In this document: positions 19,975 through 29,445 of the stretch, piece after piece
Position numbering within the stretch: position 1 is the first letter of the stretch
How the letters are laid out: the number at the start of each line of letters is the position of its first letter
Source of the DNA: Chitinophaga sedimenti
Lineage (GTDB): Bacteria > Bacteroidota > Bacteroidia > Chitinophagales > Chitinophagaceae
Length of the DNA: 64,000 bases
NCBI RefSeq assembly: GCF_023156195.1
Contig: NZ_JAKUKA010000001.1
Coordinates: forward strand, 2,976,001-3,040,000
Direction: 5' to 3'
Translations under genes and position numbers: made by a program
The notes under the pieces: generated by a model
What the model saw: the letters and a program-made list of their open reading frames with translations, nothing else
The model's database searches: none
What the model was told of the DNA's origin: nothing

Positions 19975-21140
19975 CGCGGAAACCAGCAACTAAAAAGGCT
20001 TCCTTCGCCAGGATTACTTTCCGTTGTAATCAAACCACCGTGCCGATCCATAATCTTCTTACACACTGCCAGGCCAATGCCAGATCCTTTATAACGCTGC
20101 CTGTCCTCATGGCGGCTAAACAACTCAAATATCTTGTCCGACCTGCCCTCTTCAAATCCAATCCCATTGTCCTTAAATGATATTACATGATAACTGAGGT
20201 CCCGGCTATCGATGGAATTATACTTTACCGCTACAACCGGCTTTACACCGGGACGGGTAAACTTGACCGCATTATCCAGCAGGTGGTAAAAAAGTAACGA
20301 TACCAACATGGCGTAACCATTGATAACGGGGAGCGTGTCCGCTGTAACCGTCACCTTGCTACGGGTCAGCTTCTCCTCCATCTCACCTCGTACAATATCC
20401 AGCACCTGGTTCAATTCCACTGCAGAAAAACTGGCTTCATCCGCCTCAATGCTGGAGAAAGCAACCAAGTCGGCCGTCATCAGCTTCATCCGCTGGAGGC
20501 TCGATTGAACACGACGCAAACTGGCGCGGCCTTCATTACTGAAGTTGCGTGCATCGTTATTGATCAGAAATTCGAGCGACGTATAAGCTTTCTGCAAAGC
20601 ATCGGCATACTGCCCGCCGATAATGCGCGTGAAAGTTCCCAGCTCGTCCATCAACGCTTCATTAACGCGATCTTTGTGCAGCAACCGGCGGTTTAACTCG
20701 TCCAGTTCTATCTTCACATTACGCGTATGGGTAATGTCGCGCGCGATGCCCAGCACAGTATATACCTTCCCATGTATGTCGTATTCGGGTACAATACGCG
20801 AGTGAAAATGCACCAAACCGTCGGGGCTCGGAAAATAATTATAATGCTCCTGTGGACGGCCGGTAGCAAATACCATTCGGAGCTTGTCCATGTAAGCCTG
20901 CGCAATATCGACGGGCATGCCCATTCCGATACAGGTTTTTCCAATTGCATAGCTTACATCTGTTCCTGTTTTCTCGACAAAGGCGGCGTTCGCGAATACA
21001 AGTTTCAGCGAATCATCCCACCGCGTAATAACATCCGGTGTGTTTTCCACCAGGGCTCTCAACTGTTCTTCCCGCTCTATCAACGCTTGCTCGGCGCGCT
21101 GCTTATCCGGATGCTCCACTTGAAGGTTTTTCTCAATCAT
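19971..21140 (-). CDS. PAS-domain sensor histidine kinase-like protein lacking the phosphoacceptor His
   Basis: I choose the ATG at 21140 (MIEKNLQVEHPDKQRAEQAL, 389 aa); an ATG at 21254 would add an unlikely extension. Short coiled coil, then PAS (residues about 25-140: LRALVENTPDVITRWDDSLK ... YTVLGIARDITHTR). The dimerisation region (about 160-225) reads DELGTFTRIIGGQYADALQK where related kinases have SHDLQEPL; no histidine is present there. The catalytic domain is complete: N box LLDNAVKF (287-294), G1 DNGIGFE (324-330), G2 GSGIGLAVCKKI (352-363). No membrane segments, so cytoplasmic. It may be a pseudokinase, an ATP-binding sensor, or phosphorylate elsewhere. Confidence 0.88.
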   Translation of the reverse strand: MIEKNLQVEHPDKQRAEQALIEREEQLRALVENTPDVITRWDDSLKLVFANAAFVEKTGTDVSYAIGKTCIGMGMPVDIAQAYMDKLRMVFATGRPQEHYNYFPSPDGLVHFHSRIVPEYDIHGKVYTVLGIARDITHTRNVKIELDELNRRLLHKDRVNEALMDELGTFTRIIGGQYADALQKAYTSLEFLINNDARNFSNEGRASLRRVQSSLQRMKLMTADLVAFSSIEADEASFSAVELNQVLDIVRGEMEEKLTRSKVTVTADTLPVINGYAMLVSLLFYHLLDNAVKFTRPGVKPVVAVKYNSIDSRDLSYHVISFKDNGIGFEEGRSDKIFELFSRHEDRQRYKGSGIGLAVCKKIMDRHGGLITTESNPGEGSLFSCWFPR

Positions 21141-21307
21141 AAACACGAATTTCCGGTGAACTAATAATGATATGGCTGAGTTACTAGAGCAAAAAACCGT
21201 GCCATGTTTTGCTATCAAAATACTAAAATGAGGGATGTAGAAATTGTTCCACACCGGCCACCATGGCTATTGGCACAATATTTCTGCTGCTATAATAAAA
21301 ACGTATT

Positions 21308-21676
21308 ATGATTACGCAACTATCCAATGTACCCTCCAATATCGTGGCGTTTCGCGCCAGCGGCGAGGTGACTAAAGACGACTTCGAAACAGATGTATTA
21401 CCGGCCGTACATGAACTGGTAAAACGAACGGGTAAACTGAATTACCTGATGATCATTGACACCGATCTGAAGAACTTTACCGGCGGTGCATGGGCGCAGG
21501 ACATGCTGCTGGGCATTAAACAATTAACGAAGTGGCATCGCGCAGCGATTCTTACCGATTCGGATAATATCAACACTTTTACGGATGCCTTCAGCTATCT
21601 CGTACCGGGTGAATTTAAAGGCTTTAAAAAAGACGAGCTGGATGCGGCGGTTGCCTGGGTATCTGCTGAAAATTAG
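21308..21676 (+). CDS. SpoIIAA-like (STAS-fold) protein
   Basis: Intact 122-residue frame. The pattern MITQLSNVPSNIVAFRASGE, VTKDDFETDVLPAVHELVKR, LNYLMIIDTDLKNFTGGAWA, then HRAAILTDSDNINTFTDAFS and PGEFKGFKKDELDAAVAWV is that of the SpoIIAA-like/CRAL-TRIO-type STAS family. These are small soluble proteins with a ligand-binding STAS fold, not classical anti-anti-sigma factors, and their function is poorly known. It is divergent from the PAS kinase, 167 bases apart. Confidence 0.88.
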   Translation: MITQLSNVPSNIVAFRASGEVTKDDFETDVLPAVHELVKRTGKLNYLMIIDTDLKNFTGGAWAQDMLLGIKQLTKWHRAAILTDSDNINTFTDAFSYLVPGEFKGFKKDELDAAVAWVSAEN

Positions 21677-21727
21677 GACTGCAAACGAATGCAATAATAA
21701 TTCAGCAAAAATAGATGTGGCACAACG

Positions 21728-21860
21728 TTGTAAAAAGTGAAAGATATGTTGTAGTATTGCATTCAGAAACGACAGACACTATCTGACTAATAATACACCA
21801 ATGGTGTTAAAACCAAAAAAGAAAAGAGAAGCTTCGCAGATCGCGGAGCTTCTTTCTTTT
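21728..21860 (+). ncRNA. Candidate small RNA with promoter and terminator
   Basis: Within the 443-base gap between the SpoIIAA-like and ThuA genes. TTG (21728-21730), 21-base spacer and TAGTATTG (21752-21759, one mismatch to TAnnTTTG) could start a transcript near 21766. It would contain a small hairpin (ACACC 21795-21799 with GGTGT 21803-21807) and end at the hairpin GAAGCT (21828-21833)/AGCTTC (21847-21852) followed by TTTCTTTT. Expected length is about 95 nt. A 59-codon frame (21801-21980) runs through the terminator, but its codons (CTT, AGA, CGA, CTA) are unlike the neighbours, so I favour RNA. From 21861 to 22119 I see nothing else. Confidence 0.4.
21826..21860 (+). terminator. Rho-independent terminator
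   Basis: AGAAGCTTCGC and GCGGAGCTTCT form a stem around a short loop, followed by TTCTTTT. It is 150 bases past the SpoIIAA-like gene, or the end of the candidate small RNA. Confidence 0.75.
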
Positions 21861-22119
21861 GTGGCAGCGGGTTTGAGACTTCTCTCACGACTATTCCCGG
21901 TAGGCGGAAATATTACTCACACCGATATGAATAATCTAATCTTACACCTGCCTTTATTACACCGAATTACACCACACTAATGTGAGTAAAACCCAACATA
22001 AGGGTAGGTCGAAAATACGATCAATATTCGTTTTACATCGTTGCACTCCTACGCCCATACCAACCCATTGGCATTTTTCCGTTTCTTGCCTTATATTGTT
22101 CCGGTCATTTACAGGCGTT

Positions 22120-22947
22120 ATGAAGTATCGTTTCCTTTTGTTCCCGGTATTGCTATTGCTGGTGGCCGCGTTATCCTCGGCGGGTAAACCCTTTTCGTGG
22201 AAAGGTGTACGCGTGCTCGTATACACGAAAAACGGCAAAGGGTACGTACACCAGAACATCCCGGCCGGCTCCGCCGCGCTGCGCGAAATGGGTAAACAGT
22301 ATGGGTTTACCGTGGAGGTAACCGATAATCCGGCCGACTTCAACGAAACAAACCTGCGCCGGTACCACGCCATCATCTTTCATAATACCAATAATGATGT
22401 ATTTAACACCGACAGTCAAAAGGTAGCACTGATGCGGTATGTACAGGCTGGCGGCGGCGTGGTCGGGATTCATTCTGCTACCGGCACCGAAAGAAACTGG
22501 CCCTGGTTTAAGCGGATGATGGGCGGCACTTTTGTAAGGCATCCGGCGTACCAGCAATATAAACAGATCGTGATTGACAGCACGCATCCGTCGACCTCCT
22601 TTCTGCCTAAAATCTGGGAACAAAAAACCGAGTGTTATTATGTAAAAGAACTGAACCCCGACCTGCATGTGCTCATGGTCAACGACCTGACAAGCGTGCA
22701 GGACAAAGACCGGGAAATCTTTGCGGGCGGTACGTTTTACGGCAACAGTTTTCCCGCGGTATGGTGCCATACCTTTGACGGCGGGCGGCAGTGGTACACG
22801 TCGTTCGGGCACGATAGCAGCACGTACAGCGATCCCTTGTTCCGAAGGCACCTGTTGGGCGGGCTGCAATGGGCCATCGGCGATAAAAAGCCGTTGAACT
22901 ATGCGAAAGCCCGGGCAGTAACACCCAATGATCCATTACCTTATTAA
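22120..22947 (+). CDS. ThuA domain-containing secreted protein
   Basis: I choose the ATG at 22120, giving the signal peptide MKYRFLLFPVLLLLVAALSS; the frame is open further upstream but without that export signal at its start. The ThuA (glutamine amidotransferase-like) fold is seen in VLVYTKNGKGYVHQNIPAG, RRYHAIIFHNTNNDVFN, GGGVVGIHSATGTERNWPWF, MMGGTFVRHPAYQQ, and the C-terminal WYTSFGHDSSTYSDPLFRRH, LLGGLQWAIG. ThuA-like proteins are linked to trehalose or other sugar metabolism; enzymatic role undefined. The oxidoreductase follows after 22 bases, a pair often seen in Bacteroidota sugar-oxidation clusters, so co-transcription is likely. Confidence 0.92.
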   Translation: MKYRFLLFPVLLLLVAALSSAGKPFSWKGVRVLVYTKNGKGYVHQNIPAGSAALREMGKQYGFTVEVTDNPADFNETNLRRYHAIIFHNTNNDVFNTDSQKVALMRYVQAGGGVVGIHSATGTERNWPWFKRMMGGTFVRHPAYQQYKQIVIDSTHPSTSFLPKIWEQKTECYYVKELNPDLHVLMVNDLTSVQDKDREIFAGGTFYGNSFPAVWCHTFDGGRQWYTSFGHDSSTYSDPLFRRHLLGGLQWAIGDKKPLNYAKARAVTPNDPLPY

Positions 22948-22969
22948 CGAGTAAAAAAATCCGTTATTC

Positions 22970-24356
22970 ATGAAACAATACAGGTACCTCCTACCACTGA
23001 TGGCCGCCGGCGCAGGCCGGACAGAGCTGCCAGCAGGCAACCAAAAAAGAAGTAAAAGCCGATTCCAACATGGTAAAACTGATCACCCTGGACCCGGGGC
23101 ACTTCCATGCCGCCCTGGTACAGAAAAGCATGTCGCCGGGCATCGACTCCACCGTTTACGTGTTTGCCCCGGCGGGACAGGGGCTCAACGCCCACCTGAA
23201 CCTGATCAAAGGTTACAATGAAAGAGCCGAAGCGCCTACTCACTGGTATGAAGTAGTAGACACAAGCACCGATTATTTTGATAAGATGCTCGCTGAGAAG
23301 CCCGGCAACGTGGTGGTGCTGGCCGGCAACAACAAACAGAAAACAGATTACATTTCCCGCTCTATCGATGCCGGACTGAACGTACTGGCCGACAAGCCCA
23401 TGGTCATTACGCCAGCCGCTTTCCCGCAGCTGGAGCAGGCATTTAAGAACGCGGAACAAAAGAAAGTGTTGCTGTACGACATCATGACCGAACGTTCGGA
23501 GATCACGAACATGCTGCAGAAGGAACTTGTACACCAACCTGCGCTCTTCGGTGAATTGCAGAAAGGCACCAAAGACGCGCCGGCCGTAACGATCGAAAGC
23601 GTTCACTTTTATTATAAAAATGTATCCGGCAAAACCCTGGTACGTCCCACCTGGTTCTTCGATGCCGCCCAGCAGGGCGACGCGATCGCTGACGTAGGCG
23701 TTCACCTGATAGACATTGCGCAATGGGCATTGTTCCCGGAAACCGCGATCGATCATACCAAAGATGTAAACGTGGTAGCCGCCCGCAACTGGCCTACCCC
23801 GCTCACCAAATCGCAGTTCACTTCCATTACGCAGCAACCGGAATTCCCGGGGTTCCTGCAACAGCTGGTAGTTAAGGATACGATTCTCAACACGCGTGGT
23901 AATGGCGAAGTGACCTACTCCCTCAAAGGTGTGTTCGTAAAAGTGATTGCCCGTTGGGAATATAAAGCTGTGGAAGGCGGCGATACCCATTACGCACTCA
24001 TGAAAGGCAGCCTGGCCAGCCTGGAAATCCGTCAGGGCAAGGAAGAAGGTTACAAACCTACCCTTTACATCCGCCCGGTAAAGAACGACGCGGCTTACGA
24101 GGCCAGCGTAAATACCGTGATCAGCGAAGTAGCCGCGAAATACCCGGGTGTTGCCGTGGAGAAAGCGGGCAAAGATTACAAAGTGGTCATTCCCGAAAAG
24201 TATAAAGACGGGCACGAAGCACACTTTTCACAGGTGTTGCAGCGTTACCTCGACTACCTGAAAACCGGCAGCCTCCCTGCCTGGGAAGTTCCCTGCATGC
24301 TATCTAAGTACTATACCGCTACCACCGCGTTAAAACTGGCGGCGGAGCAACCGTAA
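22970..24356 (+). CDS. Gfo/Idh/MocA family oxidoreductase, exported (one frameshift)
   Basis: Starts MKQYRYLLPLMAAGA; an indel near 23015 moves the frame to AGQSCQQATKKEVKADSNM, so the N-terminus is an export (probably lipoprotein) signal. The body opens KLITLDPGHFHAALVQKSM, with NVVVLAGNNKQKTDYISRSI, then NVLADKPMVI, the EKP-like lysine motif of the family (here DKP), and DAIADVGVHLIDIAQWALFP. The C-terminal half (about 200-430) is the alpha/beta substrate domain with HYALMKGSLASLEIRQG. Putative role: NAD(P)-dependent oxidation of a sugar or polyol. The nucleotide glycine loop is degenerate (DPGHFHA), as in the putative-oxidoreductase-C subfamily. It pairs with the ThuA gene upstream. Confidence 0.88.
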
Positions 24357-24479
24357 ATTCATCCCGGCAGGTGTACATTACAAATACGCCTGCCGGCATT
24401 TCAGAAGATCACATTTTTGTTTACCCGAAAATCCGCTATCTTGCCTTCGCAATCCTTATCCTATAAAATCCAAATAGTT

Positions 24480-24938
24480 ATGCTTAGGAAGATCCGTTAC
24501 ACGCTTGCCCTGCTCCTCCTCGAATTGTCGATTTACTTTTTCGCTATCGTGGCATTCATGTTACTGTTTACCAAAATTTCCTTGTTCATCATTCTCCCCG
24601 ATTGTTTCGATAATCTGATGGTACAGGCAACACATCGTGTACTTACTTATCCCGTTTATATTCTTGCCTTTACCGGCCTCGCACTGCTGCTGCGGCCTAA
24701 GAATAAAGTACGCGCCATCAGCCTGATGAATGCAGGTTTGTATATCCTGATCACGCTTACTACTATGTACTTACAACACGAGCCACTTTACAGTGTATTT
24801 ACCATGACGGCAGTTCAGATACAGGTAATCCTGGCGCTGGTTTCACCGTACCTCTTAAACCGTGCGGTAAATTTCCGCAGCATGGTAGCATTGGACATCT
24901 TTCGTGAAAAAATCCGTTTTGAAGCGCCCGTAGAATAG
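24480..24938 (+). CDS. Small integral membrane protein, unknown
   Basis: Intact; I choose the ATG at 24480 (MLRKIRYTLALLLLELSIYF), 152 residues. Four hydrophobic segments at about 7-33, 53-72, 82-98 and 107-125 predict a four-pass inner-membrane protein ending in a basic/acidic tail (SMVALDIFREKIRFEAPVE). No signature motif is recognised. It lies between the oxidoreductase and the TonB-type receptor on the same strand, without clear functional connection. Confidence 0.75.
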   Translation: MLRKIRYTLALLLLELSIYFFAIVAFMLLFTKISLFIILPDCFDNLMVQATHRVLTYPVYILAFTGLALLLRPKNKVRAISLMNAGLYILITLTTMYLQHEPLYSVFTMTAVQIQVILALVSPYLLNRAVNFRSMVALDIFREKIRFEAPVE

Positions 24939-25033
24939 CGTTATTTAACAAGACTTTCACAAGCCGCCGTTTTCTTTTCCCTGCCAAGTCTTTATTTTGC
25001 CGCCAGCCGGTGCTTACAACCGCTGAACGCAAC

Positions 25034-27201
25034 ATGCCTTTCTACATCACCCGCCGGGTAAAAACCATCTGTGTAGCCCTTACAGGAATGTTATGCCCGC
25101 TATTGACCCGCGCGCAGGACAGTACCCGGCAGTTAAAAGCCGTTGAGATCACGTCCAAAAAACCACTGATAGAACGTAAGCCCGACCGCACCATATTTAA
25201 TGTAGAAAACAGCATTGCAACAGCCGGCGCGGATGCATTCGAAACCCTAAAAAAACACCGGGGGTAAAAGCGACCGAGAAAGAGGTTAGTCTGGCCGGCA
25301 AATCCACCGTAATGGTAATGATCAATAACCGGCTGCAGCAACTTAGCGGCGATGAACTGGTGGCTATGCTTCGCGCTATTCCTGCCTCTTCCATTCAGAA
25401 GATAGAAGTGATCACCGCGCCGCCTGCCCGGTACGATGCGGCGGGAAATGCAGGCATCATTAACATCGTTACAAAAAAGCCCGTTGGCGAAGGTTTAAAC
25501 GGCAACATCGCCGGCAGCTGGTTACAACGGCAAGCAGCCAGCCAGATAGTTACCGGCAACTTCAACTACCGCCGCAAGGCCCTGAACATATACGGCAATA
25601 TGAACATGGCATGGATCAATGTGCACAACGATATTAATCTCACTACCTTTTACCCGGAACAATACTGGATACAACGATCCCCTTCGGATATAAAAAGCAG
25701 TTTTTATCGTGCGCAGATCGGGCTCGATTACCAGGTGGGGCCACGCAGCGTACTGGGTTTCCAGTATATGCGCGGAGCGGGTTATCCAAACGAACGGGCC
25801 AACATTGTATCTACCGGATACCAATACACCGGGATAGCAGATTCCAGTATTGTTACACGAGCGCATTCCGTGCCCAGCGGCGAGCGCCATGTTATAAACG
25901 CCAACTACGAATGGAGGATCGATTCGGTCGGCCGTAAACTCAATATTGACTTTGATTACTTTACCCGCACGGGCGAGGAAGACCGGCGGTTTACCGTGCA
26001 GAACGAAATGCCCGATCATACGCCTGTCGGCGCCCTGCTGACGAATCATACCGCCGGCAAAATGGTGTTTAATATCGCTTCGCTGAAGGCAGATATGGAA
26101 TGGCCTACACGATTGGCGGAACTCAGTTTCGGCGGAAAAATATCTTTTATCGACAACAGCAGCAACACGATATTCCGTACGCTGTACGGTGACCACTACG
26201 TGGTAAATCCTAACCGCAGTAACGACTTTAAGTACCGCGAAAACACGCAGGCCGTTTACCTGAGCGCCACACGCCATCTGCAAAAATGGGAAATGCAGGC
26301 GGGCCTGCGCGCGGAGTATACCCAAACCGGGGGCAGGTCGCCCACCCTGCAGCAAACCAATACCAACCGCTACTTCCAGCTGTTTCCAACAGCATACGTG
26401 CAGTACCGGCTGTCAGACGATCACATCGTAAACGTGAACTACAACCGCCGCATCGACCGGCCCACGTTCTGGTACCTGAATCCCTTTCGCAGTTACAGCA
26501 CCAACGACTCGTATGAAGAAGGCAATCCCTTCCTGCAGCCGAGTTTCGCGAACAACCTGGAAATATCCTATACACTCAAAGAACATTACAACTTTTCTAT
26601 CTACCGGAATAAAGTAACAGATATGGTGACCCGCGTTTCCAACGTAGACTCCACCCTGAATGCGCTGTACTTCACAATGACCAACGCGGGCTCGGACCTG
26701 CGTTATGGCTTTACCGCCTCGGCCAATGGGAATCCGGCGAACTGGTGGAACGCCTCTTTCCTATTTAACGGGTACTACGTGGAATATGTACTTGGCTACT
26801 ATCAACCCGGCCAAACGATCCGCTACAGCGGGCTGGCATGGTCCGTCACAGCTACTAACAGCTTCTTTTTAGATAAGACAAAAAGTCTTTCCGCCGAAGT
26901 AAACTACCGTTACCAGTCTAACCGCCCGGACGATTTTGACCTGATGACCACCACCAGCAACTTCGATATTGGCATCCGCAAAGCACTACTGCAAAAGCGG
27001 CTGACCGTTGCGCTTTCCGCCAACGACCTATTCCGGAAAGACATTTTCAGATTAAAGAACAGGTACAACGGCACCCGCAACAACAGTTATTACGATGAAC
27101 GTTTTGTGAAGCTATACGTAGGTTACAAATTCGGGAACAACCAGGTGAAAGCGAAACGCGCCCGTAATGCCGGGGCCGACGAAGCGCAGCGCGCCCAATA
27201 A
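25034..27201 (+). CDS. TonB-dependent-receptor-like outer-membrane protein (OMP_b-brl_3 type; one frameshift)
   Basis: I choose the ATG at 25034 (MPFYITRRVKTICVALTGML); signal peptide ends near TRAQ. A missing A in the A7 run near 25250 joins ETLKKTPGVKATEKEVSLAG. Short plug: LKAVEITSKKPLIERKPDRT, VMVMINNRLQQLSGDELVAM, SIQKIEVITAPPARYDAAGN, AGIINIVTKKP. The large barrel ends ...RNNSYYDERFVKLYVGYKFG. No N-terminal CarboxypepD or STN domain and no SusD partner, so this is a small stand-alone TonB-type receptor; the substrate is unknown. About 723 residues. No TonB box can be named with confidence. Confidence 0.9.
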
Positions 27202-27233
27202 AAAAGGGCCTTACCGGTTTCCCGGCAGGCCCT
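27196..27233 (-). terminator. Terminator hairpin between convergent genes
   Basis: GGGCC-TTA-CCGG and CCCGG-CA-GGCCC form an imperfect stem with loop TTT; on the minus strand the A6 run next to it gives TTTTTT. It ends the lipoprotein gene at 27257 and overlaps the stop of the plus-strand receptor. Confidence 0.7.
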
Positions 27234-27256
27234 CGCCTTCTGCGTGTCCGCGCCAA

Positions 27257-28375
27257 TTAATAACTGTAGACGGTCTTTATCATAAACAAATGTTCGTTGC
27301 TGGTAAATCCTTTGTAGCTAACGATCAGCTGCGTGGGATAACCATCCGCATCGTATGTGTAATCAAATTGATAAGGTACTGACATGGGAATATTGCCTCC
27401 ATAGTTCTTTTGCTCGCCAATGCGGTTATTGATCGACCGGCGGCCGAGGAACATATCCGGGTAATTGAGCTGGGCAAATGGATTGATGTAAAGATCATAC
27501 TGGTATTTGCTCGTTTCGGAACCACCACGGCTGCTGTAAGCAGCATCTTCCACCAGGTTGCCATTCCGGTAGGTCTGCGTGTAATTCATGGTGTTACCGT
27601 TTACGTACTCGTAAAAGAATTTCACTTTACCGGCAAGCTGCTCCACGGTGGCGTTAGTGCCATTACCACTTGGCGAGCTCTCCCTGATGCCTTCTATGTT
27701 TCCGTTTGCACCGTACGTTAGGGCGTACCAGGTCTCCAGGTCACCTTCCTGTCCATAGTGATTGATGCGGTTCAGGCGGCCGTTGCGGTAAGCGAACATA
27801 TCTTCACGCGTAAGCACCAGTCCCGGTTTTAAAGTGGATTTACCATAATAGAAAACATTACTGAGCATACCAGGCGAAATATAATCATATTCAATGCGGC
27901 CTTGCGGTTGCCAATCGCCCGTACCACGGATGTACTGCTCTTCTTTTGTTATAAACTTGGGCGCTTTACTCGCCGTGATCGTCAGCTGCGCCTGTGCAGC
28001 CAGATCAGCGGCATTGATCAGCGTATCCGCCGTAACGCCCCAGTGACTAATCTGCAGCCGATAGCGAACACCCTGCGGCAGGTTAACCGTATTCACCCCC
28101 GCCTCCAGCGTTAATCCGGATTCGTGTGGTGCCTGAAGGCTGTCCCACGCGGTGATGGTCAATGTAGCGGGAATGCTGTCGTACAGCAGGTTGCCTACCT
28201 TTACGGCGGCCTTAATTTTTATCTGGTAAGATGCGGGAGCACCATTGACAGGTGTTTCTGCCGGCTTATCGGCAGCTTTACCGGGGGCAGGTACCTCTGA
28301 ATTTTCTTTTGAGCAGCCAATAAATGTAAGCGCGCACAATGCAGCGCCAAGCATGCGTTCCTGTATTCTGTTCAT
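27257..28375 (-). CDS. Lipoprotein of unknown function
   Basis: Intact frame of 372 residues from the ATG at 28375 (MNRIQERMLGAALCALTFIG, lipobox Cys21); an upstream ATG at 28447 would bury the signal. The N-terminal part (about 45-135) is a beta-rich domain with TLTITAWDSLQAPHESGLTL. The C-terminal part has repeated short strands reminiscent of YD-type or antigen-like repeats (GRIEYDYISPGMLSNVFYYG, NGRLNRINHYGQEGDLETWY, YTYDADGYPTQLIVSYKG). Such lipoproteins of Bacteroidota are probably surface or periplasmic structural proteins. Not recognised further. Confidence 0.78.
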   Translation of the reverse strand: MNRIQERMLGAALCALTFIGCSKENSEVPAPGKAADKPAETPVNGAPASYQIKIKAAVKVGNLLYDSIPATLTITAWDSLQAPHESGLTLEAGVNTVNLPQGVRYRLQISHWGVTADTLINAADLAAQAQLTITASKAPKFITKEEQYIRGTGDWQPQGRIEYDYISPGMLSNVFYYGKSTLKPGLVLTREDMFAYRNGRLNRINHYGQEGDLETWYALTYGANGNIEGIRESSPSGNGTNATVEQLAGKVKFFYEYVNGNTMNYTQTYRNGNLVEDAAYSSRGGSETSKYQYDLYINPFAQLNYPDMFLGRRSINNRIGEQKNYGGNIPMSVPYQFDYTYDADGYPTQLIVSYKGFTSNEHLFMIKTVYSY

Positions 28376-28494
28376 GTCGGTATTAGTTAGCGGGGCTCGT
28401 AGGAGTAACAAAACCTGATGCAAAGGTACCGGGCGGCGCATTACCAACTATTGGTATAATCACTGAAAAAAAAATATGCGGGAAGTACTGATAC

Positions 28495-28526
28495 GATAAA
28501 CGGAGCGGCGCTGTATACGGCGCCGC
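28495..28526 (-). terminator. Possible terminator hairpin
   Basis: GCGGCGC (28505-28511) pairs with GCGCCGC (28520-28526), 8-base loop, with TTTATCG after a short GC extension on the minus strand. It is just past the stop at 28535. Confidence 0.55.
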
Positions 28527-28534
28527 CCTGAAAA

Positions 28535-29398
28535 CTATTTGATAATATCCTGCAGGTACACCCGCCTCCCTTCGCCCCAGATGATGGATGTGGTATACGT
28601 ATACACCTTATCACCATTACCATACTCGAGGAACATTTCCAGCGGGATCACCACGGGCGGGTACGATCCCTGTACACGCATGGTATCGATCTGGTTTTTA
28701 TAATGATCGGGAATAAAGCTGTAGCCTGGAAACAACGTGTGCGGGTCCATCGGCACCCACACGTGCGCAGTCACTTTCGCATGGTTGGTATTCACCACCC
28801 GCGCATGATGCCGCAGGTTATTGGCCACGTACTCTTCGCAGGCTACTCCTGAAATTACCTTCTTGGCGCCGGTTTTAAGCAATTGGCTCAGGTACCCGAT
28901 TTCCCCGGGATACACGGGCTCCATCGTACTCAGGTCCAGCTGTGTTTTGTCACCGCTCGCCACCTTATCCACCCCGGATAAACTTAACTGCACTTCTTTC
29001 TGAAAATCACCGAAGAAAGAAATTCTGGGTGCGGGTACTGCGGCTTTTTAACTGGATGCAGAAGTGCGGATTTTTACTGCTGTAATACACTACGATCTGT
29101 TCACCACCGTCGATCACCAGTTGCGTGCCTTGGAAGGCCGCCGACTCTGGTATACCGCCACGTCATAATCGTAACTGGAATCTATTTCCACCCGTTCGTC
29201 GCCCCCAATGATGAGGGCCGGATTCACTGCGATGGGAGCGGATTTGCGAGGTTTAAACGGATCTGCTTCCGCATCTTCGTCGTCCCGGGCCTGTTCGGTC
29301 TTCTCTTTATTCCTGCCGGTTATCTTCTTGAGCAGTTGTGCATGCAGCACAGGCGTACAAAAGAAAAATGCGGCGGCCAGCAGCATTGGTCTTATCAT
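28535..29398 (-). CDS. Secreted protein, possibly DUF4412-like (two frameshifts)
   Basis: Starts MIRPMLLAAAFFFCTPVLHA (29398; signal peptide). A basic/acidic linker (KKITGRNKEKTEQARDDEDA) leads into a beta-rich domain. Indels near 29143 (SAAFQGTQLVIDGGEQIVV) and near 29050 (an A run, before RISFFGDFQKEVQLSLS) connect it to the C-terminal part, which has LLKTGAKKVISGVACEEYVA and AHVWVPMDPHTLFPGYSFIP. The pattern of a G-x-x-C-x-x-Y-V turn followed by an Asp/Pro stretch recalls DUF4412 proteins, but this is a weak resemblance. Function unknown; about 287 residues. Confidence 0.68.
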
Positions 29399-29445
29399 AG
29401 GGATAGTTTATGCTGCTAAAATATGAATAAAAATCTAAATAGGAA

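Noticed and set aside
19603..21140. Classical two-component system with DNA-binding regulator
   Set aside because: The receiver has no output domain and the kinase lacks its histidine.
21801..21980. 59-codon small protein gene
   Set aside because: Codon choice differs from neighbours and the frame runs through a terminator; kept only as an alternative for the small-RNA call.
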